DNA from: Shewanella saliphila
GTDB taxonomy: Bacteria > Pseudomonadota > Gammaproteobacteria > Enterobacterales > Shewanellaceae
Assembly (NCBI RefSeq): GCF_014648295.1
Contig: NZ_BMQV01000030.1
Coordinates: forward strand, 1 to 56,247
Direction of reading: 5' to 3'
DNA length: 56,247 nucleotides
Shown one piece after another: positions 18,340-27,077 of the stretch. Under the pieces are notes generated by a model that was not told the origin of the DNA, ran no database searches, and saw only the letters and a program-made list of their open reading frames with translations. The translations under genes were made by a program, and so were the position numbers. Each line of letters opens with the position of its first letter. Positions within the stretch are counted from its first letter, which is position 1.

Positions 18340-19797
18340 ATGGAAATTCAAACACCAATCATCATCACCTTTGTTGGCTATCTCGTTTTAATGATGGGTA
18401 TCGGCTACTGGGCTTACCGCAAAACAGATACCGTCGATGATTACATTCTTGGCGGCCGAAAAATGGGCCCTGCGGTTACCGCTCTCAGCGTGGGTGCATC
18501 TGATATGTCGGGATGGCTATTATTAGGTCTGCCAGGTGCAGTTTACCTCAGTGGCTTAGGTGAAGCTTGGATTGGTTTTGGTCTCATTTTTGGTGCGTGG
18601 CTTAACTGGTTATTTGTCGCAAAACGTTTACGTATTTATACCCAAATGGCAGATAACTCGCTTACCCTGCCCGACTTTTTTGAAAATCGTTTTAACGACA
18701 GCCATGGGTTATTAAGACTGGTGTCGGCGGTAACCATTCTCATCTTTTTCACGTTCTACGCTTCTTCAGGCATGGTCGGTGGCGCCATTTTATTTGAGAA
18801 AGTCTTTGGCCTTGATTACACCTTAGCCTTACTCATTGGTTCATTTATTATTGTGTCATACACCTTCGTGGGTGGCTTTTTTGCCGTAAGCTGGACCGAC
18901 TTTTTCCAAGGTTGTTTAATGCTAGTGGCCTTATTAATTGTGCCAGTCGCCATTTTCAGCCAACCCGACACGCAAACAGGGTTTGAGCAAATAGACCCTG
19001 CAATGCTGTCTTTTATTAATGAAAACACCACAACCTTAGGCTTGGTATCTTTGCTCGCTTGGGGCTTAGGCTATTTTGGTCAACCGCATATTCTGTCGCG
19101 TTTTATGGCCATTGGTAACCCTAAAGATCTTGTCTTGTCACGTCGCATCGCCATGAGCTGGATGGTGTTAGCATTAATAGGTGCATTAGCAACCGGCATC
19201 GCTGGCAGTTTATATTTTGCCGCCGAACCGCTCGAAAACTCAGAAACCGTATTTATCAACTTAGCGCACGTGGCATTCAACCCATGGATTGGTGGCATAT
19301 TGATTGCGGCAATTCTCTCCGCCATTATGAGTACTATTGACTCACAATTATTGGTCTGTTCTAGTGTCATCACTGAAGATTTTTACCTTAAATGGTTGCG
19401 CCCAAAAGCCACTGATAAAGAATTAATGCTTGTTGGACGTTTTGGTGTTATCGCTATCGCTTTAGTTGCAGGTATTGTGGCGCTAAATCCAGACAGTAGC
19501 GTACTTGGCTTAGTAAGCTATGCCTGGGCAGGCTTTGGAGCTGCATTTGGACCAGTGGTATTAATGTCATTGTTTTGGCGTGGATTTAGCCGAAATGGTG
19601 CAGTGTTAACCATTATTGTCGGTGCCATTACGGTAGTGGTGTGGAAGCAATTAAGTGGCGGTATTTTTGATTTATACGAAATCGTCCCCGGCTTTATTCT
19701 TGCTACGGTAGTCGGTGTGGTTGTCAGTAAGTTATCACCACCAGCATCTAAAACAATGGCTGACTTTGATGATTTTAGTCAATCATTAAAGTCATAA
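18340..19797 (+). CDS. putP: Sodium/proline symporter PutP
   Basis: Solute:sodium symporter family, importing proline with Na+. 485 residues, multi-spanning (about 13 helices). Family text: YWAYRKTDTVDDYILGGRKM near the N-terminus, SVGASDMSGWLLLGLPGA in helix 2 (sodium and substrate site), SYTFVGGFFAVSWTDFFQG, GLGYFGQPHILSRFMAI and AAILSAIMSTIDSQLLVCSS. ATG at 18340 has AGGAC ahead. Single-gene unit; no putA is near. The MITE-like element ends 70 nt upstream and may contribute to its promoter. Confidence 0.95.
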   Translation: MEIQTPIIITFVGYLVLMMGIGYWAYRKTDTVDDYILGGRKMGPAVTALSVGASDMSGWLLLGLPGAVYLSGLGEAWIGFGLIFGAWLNWLFVAKRLRIYTQMADNSLTLPDFFENRFNDSHGLLRLVSAVTILIFFTFYASSGMVGGAILFEKVFGLDYTLALLIGSFIIVSYTFVGGFFAVSWTDFFQGCLMLVALLIVPVAIFSQPDTQTGFEQIDPAMLSFINENTTTLGLVSLLAWGLGYFGQPHILSRFMAIGNPKDLVLSRRIAMSWMVLALIGALATGIAGSLYFAAEPLENSETVFINLAHVAFNPWIGGILIAAILSAIMSTIDSQLLVCSSVITEDFYLKWLRPKATDKELMLVGRFGVIAIALVAGIVALNPDSSVLGLVSYAWAGFGAAFGPVVLMSLFWRGFSRNGAVLTIIVGAITVVVWKQLSGGIFDLYEIVPGFILATVVGVVVSKLSPPASKTMADFDDFSQSLKS

Positions 19798-19847
19798 AAC
19801 CTTAATCCTTGAGTAAGCTGATAACACAACTTTCAGCTTACAACTGT

Positions 19848-19882
19848 CACATAACCTTAGGTTATATAAGGTTATGTGCGGT
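19848..19882 (+). terminator. Candidate putP terminator
   Basis: CACATAACCTTA (19848-19859) pairs with TAAGGTTATGTG (19867-19878), loop GGTTATA, followed by CGGTTTTA. The T run is short. Confidence 0.55.
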
Positions 19883-20088
19883 TTTATCACGATATTCTCT
19901 GCACCTGCCCCCATATCACATTAGATGATTTTTTCGTGCTCTATGGCTTAAAAACAACTTATTAATAAACATTAACTAATTGAATTCAGTGAGCTATCAC
20001 TGATTAAATATTACATATACTACTATGCTTTCAAACACCTACACCATTCACGCAAAGCTAAATTAACGTAACATTAACAACGACTAAC

Positions 20089-20105
20089 ATCTGGTCGGAG
20101 TTGTT
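20089..20105 (+). promoter_or_regulatory. FadR-like operator upstream of fadL
   Basis: ATCTGGTCGGAGTTGTT matches the FadR operator pattern (AGCTGGTCCGACNTGTT, from memory) at nearly all informative positions. It lies 100 nt before the fadL start. The remainder of the 19798-20205 gap is AT-rich, with a hairpin after putP and no gene. Confidence 0.7.
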
Positions 20106-20205
20106 ACATGGTGGCCACTTACCTAAGATGCCCCAGACTATAAGCCATGAGTGGTCATACGAGTTAACACTTGTACGTCATGGACATAATAAATGGGAAA
20201 ATATA

Positions 20206-21489
20206 ATGAACAAGTTTAACAAGACTTTATTAGCATCTGCGGTATTACTCGCCAGCGCACAAGCATCTGCAGCGGGTTTTCAATTAAATAGCCAATCAGC
20301 CACTGGTATTGGCCGTGCAATGGCCGGTGAAGCAGTGATTGCCGACAATGCATCGGTATTGTCACGCAACCCAGCAGCAATGGCTTTATTTGATGAAACG
20401 TCATTATCTTTAGGTGTGGTTTATGCCGACATCGATGTGTCAGTTTCTGATGTCACAGGCTCATACGGTGGCCAGGATGTTGATTATGGCAGCGAACACG
20501 ATGCCGCAGAATCAAAAGTGATCCCCAACTTTTATTATATTAACCCAATCGATGATAAATGGGCCTTTGGTGTTGCCGCATTCAGCAACTATGGCACCGG
20601 TACAGATTTAACGGCATTAGCCGACAGAACCCCAACCGTGGATGGCAACGACGTTCCATTACCAACGCCGGTAGACTTATTGGGTAACACCGAAGTCATT
20701 ACCGTGAACTTAAACACCAGTGTGTCGTATCGTATTAACGAGCAATGGAGCTTAGGTCTAGGTATTGATGCTGTTTATGGCAGCGGCACCTTAACCCGTT
20801 CCACCGAAAACTCACAAATTGGCAGTATTGTTGATGTTGAAGCCGATGGTTGGGCACTTGGTGGTATTGCGGGTGTTGTATATGAAATGAATAAAGATAA
20901 TCGTTTTGGTTTAAGCTACCGTTTAAGCCCAACATTAACCGCTAAAGGTGATGTAAATTATGCTTATTCTGAATACAACGAAATTGATATCCCTATTGCT
21001 GATATAGCTCAGTTTGCCGGTTTCCACCAGCTAACCGATACCTTTGCCCTGCACTACACTGCGCAGTGGACCAACTGGAGTAAGTTTGACCGAATCGAAG
21101 TTGTTGACGGTGATAATGGTGTGGCAAAAGCTGACTTAAAAGAATACCACTGGAAAGACTCTTGGTTCTTAAGCTTAGGCGCAACTTATAACTTATCAGA
21201 AGATTGGACTTTGCGAGCAGGTATTGCCAGCGATGAAGGTGTTGTAGATGAGCACTCTTCGTTATCAATTCCAGATTCAGACCGTACTTGGTATACCGCG
21301 GGTGCAACTTACGATTTAACCAACAAGTCTAGCGTTGATTTTGGTATTGCATTTGTTCGCGGTGAAGATGTAACCGTATTAGAAGACAGCTCAATCTTAC
21401 CTATGGTCACCGGACTAGACAGTGAGATTTCAGCACAAACTCGCTCTAATGCCGTTTATTACTCACTACAGTATAACTACAGCTTTTAA
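20206..21489 (+). CDS. fadL: Outer-membrane long-chain fatty-acid transporter FadL family
   Basis: 427 residues from ATG at 20206 (MNKFNKTLLASAVLLASAQASA, signal peptide); the frame is open 105 nt further upstream, but that part is not credible protein and GGGA precedes this ATG. After cleavage the mature protein starts AGFQLNSQSATGIGRAMAGEA, the FadL plug region, with the conserved NPA in SVLSRNPAAMALFDE. The rest is a beta-barrel pattern ending in an aromatic C-terminus (YYSLQYNYSF) as needed for outer-membrane insertion. It takes up long-chain fatty acids or related hydrophobic compounds. A FadR-like site upstream ties it to fadIJ. Confidence 0.93.
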   Translation: MNKFNKTLLASAVLLASAQASAAGFQLNSQSATGIGRAMAGEAVIADNASVLSRNPAAMALFDETSLSLGVVYADIDVSVSDVTGSYGGQDVDYGSEHDAAESKVIPNFYYINPIDDKWAFGVAAFSNYGTGTDLTALADRTPTVDGNDVPLPTPVDLLGNTEVITVNLNTSVSYRINEQWSLGLGIDAVYGSGTLTRSTENSQIGSIVDVEADGWALGGIAGVVYEMNKDNRFGLSYRLSPTLTAKGDVNYAYSEYNEIDIPIADIAQFAGFHQLTDTFALHYTAQWTNWSKFDRIEVVDGDNGVAKADLKEYHWKDSWFLSLGATYNLSEDWTLRAGIASDEGVVDEHSSLSIPDSDRTWYTAGATYDLTNKSSVDFGIAFVRGEDVTVLEDSSILPMVTGLDSEISAQTRSNAVYYSLQYNYSF

Positions 21490-21555
21490 ACTTTAACTTC
21501 ATAGCGTTAAAAGCCGTACACAATACGTCAACTTATGACGTTAACCTGTTTTCAC

Positions 21556-21584
21556 AAAACCGCCTTGCTCTGGGCGGTTTTTTT
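21556..21584 (+). terminator. fadL terminator
   Basis: AAAACCGCC, 8-nt loop, GGCGGTTTT and further T. Confidence 0.9.
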
Positions 21585-21688
21585 ATACCTAAAAGTTATA
21601 ATTTATAAAGTTTTTTCTACAGCGCTATTGCGTAAAAAACCAAAGTCCATTAGAATTTTCTTATAGACTTTATATAGGTGCTGTTATT

Positions 21689-22741
21689 ATGTCTCGCTTA
21701 TTCGCTTCTCTATCATTATTTTGTGCATTTTGTACTGTAACCTCAGTACCGCTATTTGCCTCCGAACCTCAATTTGACACTGTCACACTGGCATATACAA
21801 CGTATGCTCAACCGCGGGTATTTGACGCAAAAGTGGAGGCAACAAAAGCCGCGACAGTGTCAGCACAAACCTCTGGGCGTATCATCAATGTTAATCACGA
21901 CGTGAATGACTTAGTGCCTCAAGGTAGTGCGCTATTGGAAATCACCAATAAAGAACAAGGCGCAGAGCTTGCAGGGGCGGAAGCTGAACTCGCCAGAGCA
22001 GAAGCGATTAATAATGAAGCTCAGGCGCAATTTATTCGTTATAAAGAATTGTTTCCCAAAGGGGCTATTTCAAAAGGGGCTATGGATGAAGCAACAGCCG
22101 AAGCCAAAACATCAACACAAGCGGTTAGCGCTGCTAAAGCACAACTCATTAAAGCTAAAGAAAACCTCAACTATACCATTGTAAGTGCCCCCTTTAGTGG
22201 CCGCATGACCAAACGCTTTGTTGAGCAAGGTGAAACCATTTCTTATGGCCAGGCGTTGTTTTCTGGCTACGACAATGAACATCTTCGAGCAGTATTTCAA
22301 ATACCCCAGCAAGATTTAGTCACCTTGCAACAGCTAGATAAAGTCAGCATTTTGCTGGCTAATGGCCAGATGATTTCAGCGACAGACATTAATCCGTTTA
22401 ATTTTGCCGACCCGCAAACCCACAGTCATACTGTTCGGGTTAATTTTACTTATCTAAATAACACTGACGTACAGGTTGGCCAATGGGTAAAAGTCATAGC
22501 TGAACAAACCAGTAAGCCGAGTTTATTTGTCCCATTATCTGCGCTTCATCAAGTAGGCGACCTCAATTCTGTATACCGAAAAAGTGCTGACAAAATAGTG
22601 CTTAATCAAGTTCGCCTTGGTTTTATCGACAAACAAAAACAACAAGTAGAAGTATTATCAGGCTTAATGCCAGGTGATGAAGTTATTCTAGATGCCGCGC
22701 AGTATTTAATACATAGCCGTGCAGCTAAAGCGAAGGAGTAA
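21689..22741 (+). CDS. RND efflux periplasmic adaptor (membrane fusion) protein
   Basis: 350 residues. Signal peptide (MSRLFASLSLFCAFCTVTSVPLFA), barrel-sandwich halves around VEATKAATVSAQTSGRIINV and IVSAPFSGRMTKRFVEQGE, with a helical hairpin (GAELAGAEAELARAEAINNE) between, then beta-barrel and membrane-proximal parts ending LSGLMPGDEVILDA. It bridges the inner-membrane pump to an outer-membrane channel; no TolC-like gene is present in the window. The next gene starts 3 nt after this stop. Substrate unknown. Confidence 0.93.
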   Translation: MSRLFASLSLFCAFCTVTSVPLFASEPQFDTVTLAYTTYAQPRVFDAKVEATKAATVSAQTSGRIINVNHDVNDLVPQGSALLEITNKEQGAELAGAEAELARAEAINNEAQAQFIRYKELFPKGAISKGAMDEATAEAKTSTQAVSAAKAQLIKAKENLNYTIVSAPFSGRMTKRFVEQGETISYGQALFSGYDNEHLRAVFQIPQQDLVTLQQLDKVSILLANGQMISATDINPFNFADPQTHSHTVRVNFTYLNNTDVQVGQWVKVIAEQTSKPSLFVPLSALHQVGDLNSVYRKSADKIVLNQVRLGFIDKQKQQVEVLSGLMPGDEVILDAAQYLIHSRAAKAKE

Positions 22742-22744
22742 CTT

Positions 22745-25700
22745 ATGTCTCCTGCAGAACGCTCAACTCGTTTAGGGATTTCGGGTCGTATAGCCAGTGC
22801 CTTTCAAAATAGTGCCATCACACCGTTATTAGCCATATTAGGCTTACTACTCGGTATTTTTGCGGTAATTATTACCCCAAAAGAAGAAGAGCCACAAATT
22901 GATGTGACTTTTGCTGACGTGTTTATTCCTTACCCTGGTGCGACGCCAACAGAAGTCGAAAACCAAGTCACTTTACCTGCAGAACAAATTATTTCTGAAA
23001 TTAAAGGCATCGACACCCTGTATTCTTTTTCTCAACCTGACGGCGCCTTGATTATTGCTATCTTTGACGTAGGCGTACCACGTGATGAAGCGGTGGTTAA
23101 TCTCTATAACCAGCTGTATTCAAATAGCGATAAATTTAACTACGCAGCCGGAATAGGCGAACCACTTATCAAACCTCGTGGCATTGATGATGTACCGATT
23201 GTAGGACTCACTTTGTGGTCTAACGATCCGAGTATGACAGCTGAGCAACTAACCTCGGTGTCATCAGTGCTCGAAACCGAATTAAAGCGTATTCCTGGTA
23301 CTCGAGAGATTTATAGCCAAGGTGGGCATGAGTTAGTGCTCAACGTGCGTTTAGATCCAATCAAAATGAACAGTTATTCGGTAACATTTACGGATATCAG
23401 TGATGCATTGCAAGACAACAATCAAACCTCGGCCTTAGGGTCAATGACTCAATACAATCAAGAAATCAAACTGCAAACTGGGCAATTTTTACGTAATCTT
23501 GATGATGTCAAAAACCTATTAATCAAAGTTAACTCAGACACCACCACAGGCGCTGCTGGTGTGGTGTATTTATCTGACATTGCCGATATTCAATTACAAA
23601 GCGATATTCCTAAACAAAGCGTTTGGCATGTTAATCAACAAGGTAGTTACCCTGCTGTGACCATTGCGATAGGCAAGCAAGCGGGCGAAAATGCAGTTGA
23701 TATCGCCGATGCCGTGTTAGCTAAAGTTGCAGCGGCCAACAATGTGCTGATCCCAGACAATGTGAACGTCGCGATTTCACGCAACTATGGCCAAACTGCC
23801 GGCGACAAATCCAATACCCTTATTTTCAAATTGATCTTTGCGACCTCTGCCGTGGTGCTGTTAGTGCTGTTCACAATGGGAGTACGCGAATCGGCGGTAG
23901 TGGGTATCGCCATTATCATTACACTGGCAATTACTTTATTTGCCTCATGGGCGTGGGGCTTCACCTTAAACCGAATTTCATTGTTTGCGCTGATCTTTTC
24001 GATAGGTATTTTGGTCGACGATGCCATTGTGGTGGTTGAAAATATCCACCGACATATGGCGTTGAGCAATAAACCCATGATTGAGCTTATCCCTGGTGCA
24101 GTTGATGAAGTGGGCGGCCCCACCATTTTAGCCACCTTTACGGTTATTGCAGCGTTGTTGCCAATGGCATTTGTATCCGGGCTAATGGGGCCTTACATGA
24201 GCCCTATTCCCATTAATGCCAGCATGGGGATGCTAATTTCGCTGTTAATTGCCTTTATTATGACGCCATGGTTAAGCGGCCATTTACTCAAAGAGCATAA
24301 ACATCACAGTAATAGCGAACCTCATACCGAACCAGAAACAGCGCTAACTCGTTTTTTTACAACATTAATGAGCCCATTTTTAATCGGTGAACATGCCTCA
24401 AAAGCACGTAAAGGCTTAGCGCTTGGCATTATGTTGCTCATTGCATTTGCTGTAGCCTTACCGGTCTTTCAAGCAGTAGTGCTAAAAATGCTGCCATTTG
24501 ATAATAAATCTGAGTTTCAGGTGATGGTCGACATGCCAGAAGGCACACCTGTTGAGCAAACACAGCGTGTACTGCAAGATTTAAGTCAATACCTTACAAC
24601 CGTTGAAGAAATTGAGCATATTCAGCTCTATGCGGGCACCCATGCTCCAATGAACTTTAATGGCCTGGTAAGACATTACTTTTTAAGAAGCAGCCAAGAA
24701 TTAGGTGACATTCAAGTTAACTTAGTCGATAAAAAACACCGTGATCGCGACAGCCACTCGATAGCATCATCGGTGCGTGAACCTTTGCAACGTATTGCCT
24801 TACAATACCAAGCCAACGTTAAAATTGTTGAGGTACCACCAGGACCACCAGTGTGGTCACCGATTGTTGCCGAAGTCTATGCTCCAACAACAGCGCTGCG
24901 CGAACAAGCCGCAAACGATTTACAACAGCGTTTTAACAATACTGATTACGTTGTTGATGTAGATATCTTTTTACCGGCACAACAACAGCAATGGCAAGTC
25001 AATATTGACCGCAATAAAGCCCGCTTACTGGGCGTGTCTTATAGCAGCATCATTAATGCCATTAATAGTGCCGTAAATGGCAACGATGCCAGTTATTTGC
25101 ACCTTGAAGAACGTAAATACCCAACACCAATCCGTTTACAAGTTGCAGAGGCGGCAAAGGTCGATTTACAACAGGTATTGCAATTACGTTTACCAAACCA
25201 AACCGGGGCACAAATTGCCCTGGCTGAATTAGTGCAAGTGAAGCAACAAACCATCAATGCGCCAATAGTGCATAAAAACATGGTACCTATGATCATGGTT
25301 GTTGCGGATATGGCGGGCCCAACCGGGAGCCCTTTATATGGCATGTTCGACATGGTCAGCCAAATTAACCATGAAACCGAACAAGGCGAATTAGCCTATC
25401 CTATCGTTCAACGTTTTGTAGATCAGCCTGACGGCTTAACCGATGTGGCCATTTTATGGGATGGCGAATGGAAGATAACCTACGAAACCTTTAGAGACAT
25501 GGGCATCGCTTATGCCGTTGGCATGATAGCCATTTACCTTCTTGTTGTTGGTCAATTTAAATCCTACATCGTGCCCTTAATCATTATGGCGCCTATTCCA
25601 TTAACAATCATTGGTGTTATGCCAGGGCATGCGTTGTTAGGAGCACAATTTACCGCGCCGTCGATGATTGGGATGATTGCACTTGCCGGGATTATTGTTC

Positions 25701-25984
25701 GAAACTCGATATTACTGGTCGATTTTATTAACCAACAAACCGCAGCAGGCGTGCCATTTGAACAAGCCGTCATTCACTCTGGGGCTGTTCGTGCTAAACC
25801 CATCATGTTAACGGCTTTAGCTGCCATGATAGGTGCAATGTTTATTATTGATGACCCCATTTTTAATGGCTTAGCCATCAGCTTAATTTTCGGGATTTTT
25901 ATCTCAACAATTTTAACGTTAATCGTTATTCCAGTGCTGTACTACACGGTCATGAAGACCAAGATGACAGCTAAAACACATTAA
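22745..25984 (+). CDS. RND efflux pump, inner-membrane permease
   Basis: 1079 residues, normal for a proton-driven RND transporter of the hydrophobe/amphiphile type. First helix near residues 26-43 (AILGLLLGIFAVIITPKEEE), two large periplasmic loops, and the TM4 proton-relay aspartates in FSIGILVDDAIVVVENIHRH. Later GLMGPYMSPIPINASMGM and the C-terminal helix bundle with MIGMIALAGIIVRNSILLVDF. AAGGAG precedes ATG 22745. Second gene of a four-gene operon with adaptor, DUF2892 protein and rhodanese. Sequence alone does not reveal the substrate. Confidence 0.95.
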   Translation: MSPAERSTRLGISGRIASAFQNSAITPLLAILGLLLGIFAVIITPKEEEPQIDVTFADVFIPYPGATPTEVENQVTLPAEQIISEIKGIDTLYSFSQPDGALIIAIFDVGVPRDEAVVNLYNQLYSNSDKFNYAAGIGEPLIKPRGIDDVPIVGLTLWSNDPSMTAEQLTSVSSVLETELKRIPGTREIYSQGGHELVLNVRLDPIKMNSYSVTFTDISDALQDNNQTSALGSMTQYNQEIKLQTGQFLRNLDDVKNLLIKVNSDTTTGAAGVVYLSDIADIQLQSDIPKQSVWHVNQQGSYPAVTIAIGKQAGENAVDIADAVLAKVAAANNVLIPDNVNVAISRNYGQTAGDKSNTLIFKLIFATSAVVLLVLFTMGVRESAVVGIAIIITLAITLFASWAWGFTLNRISLFALIFSIGILVDDAIVVVENIHRHMALSNKPMIELIPGAVDEVGGPTILATFTVIAALLPMAFVSGLMGPYMSPIPINASMGMLISLLIAFIMTPWLSGHLLKEHKHHSNSEPHTEPETALTRFFTTLMSPFLIGEHASKARKGLALGIMLLIAFAVALPVFQAVVLKMLPFDNKSEFQVMVDMPEGTPVEQTQRVLQDLSQYLTTVEEIEHIQLYAGTHAPMNFNGLVRHYFLRSSQELGDIQVNLVDKKHRDRDSHSIASSVREPLQRIALQYQANVKIVEVPPGPPVWSPIVAEVYAPTTALREQAANDLQQRFNNTDYVVDVDIFLPAQQQQWQVNIDRNKARLLGVSYSSIINAINSAVNGNDASYLHLEERKYPTPIRLQVAEAAKVDLQQVLQLRLPNQTGAQIALAELVQVKQQTINAPIVHKNMVPMIMVVADMAGPTGSPLYGMFDMVSQINHETEQGELAYPIVQRFVDQPDGLTDVAILWDGEWKITYETFRDMGIAYAVGMIAIYLLVVGQFKSYIVPLIIMAPIPLTIIGVMPGHALLGAQFTAPSMIGMIALAGIIVRNSILLVDFINQQTAAGVPFEQAVIHSGAVRAKPIMLTALAAMIGAMFIIDDPIFNGLAISLIFGIFISTILTLIVIPVLYYTVMKTKMTAKTH

Positions 25985-26029
25985 TCAATGATTGTTATTT
26001 TACTGGGCACAAGCCCAAAGGAGCTCGAT

Positions 26030-26242
26030 ATGTCATTAGAAAGAAGCATTATGGCCTTTGCTGGCTTTATGATTTTGTTGTCTTTAGTGCTTATGGCAAC
26101 CGTGAGTCAACATTTTATCTGGCTAACTGTGTTTGTTGGCGCTAACCTATTACAAAGCGCATTTACAGGCTTTTGCCCTGCAGCAATGATAATGAAAAAA
26201 ATGGGTATCAAAACTGCGGCAGAATTAGCCTTAAACAAGTAA
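26030..26242 (+). CDS. DUF2892 small membrane protein
   Basis: 70 residues from ATG at 26030 (MSLERSIMAFAGFMILLSLV), preceded by AAAGGAG; the open frame 42 nt further upstream is not used. Two hydrophobic helices and the conserved end GFCPAAMIMKKMGIK, including the single cysteine typical of the family. The same domain occurs fused to rhodanese in YgaP-like proteins, and here a rhodanese gene follows after 31 nt. This suggests the pair acts together on persulfide sulfur in or at the membrane; that is inference. Confidence 0.88.
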   Translation: MSLERSIMAFAGFMILLSLVLMATVSQHFIWLTVFVGANLLQSAFTGFCPAAMIMKKMGIKTAAELALNK

Positions 26243-26273
26243 CCTGAGCCAGGTATCACGAGTAAGGAACCTA

Positions 26274-26654
26274 GTGTTGAAAAAATCTATACTGATGACA
26301 ATAAGATCATTATTAGCCGTGTGCTTTGTGGTTGGGACCAGTTTCGCAATCCCTGCGATGGCAACAGAGCAACAACCCGATATCGCATGGCAAAAAATAA
26401 ATGCTAACGCGACACTAATTGATGTGCGTACCGCTGAAGAGTTTGCCGCAGGTCATATTAAAGGCGCGATTAATATTCCGTTTGACACCATAGTGCCGCA
26501 ATTAGCCAAACTTAACCTAAGTAAAGATACTGAAGTCGTGCTGTATTGTCGTAGCGGTCGTCGTAGCAGCCTTGCTCAAGCTTCACTAATTGAACAAGGT
26601 TACAACAATACATACGATGCAGGTGGTTTGAACACCCTTATGTCAGCGCGTTAA
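26274..26654 (+). CDS. Periplasmic rhodanese-like sulfurtransferase
   Basis: 126 residues. Probable signal peptide (MTIRSLLAVCFVVGTSFAIPAMA, here from about residue 8), then one rhodanese domain: TLIDVRTAEEFAAGHIKGAI and the active-site loop VLYCRSGRRSSLA with catalytic cysteine, ending in YDAGGLNTL. GTG at 26274 (TTG next) is preceded by AAGGAAC. Last gene of the RND/DUF2892 unit. Likely handles sulfane sulfur in the periplasm; the link to efflux is unexplained. Confidence 0.88.
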   Translation: MLKKSILMTIRSLLAVCFVVGTSFAIPAMATEQQPDIAWQKINANATLIDVRTAEEFAAGHIKGAINIPFDTIVPQLAKLNLSKDTEVVLYCRSGRRSSLAQASLIEQGYNNTYDAGGLNTLMSAR

Positions 26655-27077
26655 ATTTCAGTGTATTAAGTCAGCTTATTTCCTAAACTGTTGCTCAGAT
26701 AACGCTTCCTGAGCATCAGTTTAATCAAAATCCGTCAATCGTCCTTAACAAAAAACCAAGACTAAGATGATTATTTTTTAGCCGCATAAACCTTGCTTAA
26801 CCTCCTCGCAAGCATAAAGCGCTTTCATCAAAAAACACTTTAAAACCCTCTGCTTTCGAACAATAAACACCCAACCGAATAAGAATGTTAATTCATTAAT
26901 AGCTAATATAAATTCAAAATCAACAGGTTGTATCATTTGTTCAAAAATAACAATTATTAACAATTTATTTACATGTGGTTATTTTTTGATTACATTTTAT
27001 TCTGCTAAACAAACAGAGTTTAGCGCTAAAACATAATTAGAAAGACAAAAATTAACCCTGATAACATGGAAGATAAA
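26655..27077 (+). promoter_or_regulatory. Leader region of the secreted protease
   Basis: AT-rich region of about 420 nt with no credible gene (a 61-codon leftward frame lacks a ribosome-binding site). Best promoter candidate: TTTACA (26968-26973), 17-nt spacer, TACATT (26991-26996), leaving a leader of about 75 nt. No terminator for the RND operon was evident. Confidence 0.35.

Noticed and set aside
26778..26963. 61-codon leftward frame in the protease leader
   Set aside because: AT-rich region, no ribosome-binding site, and no coherent domain.
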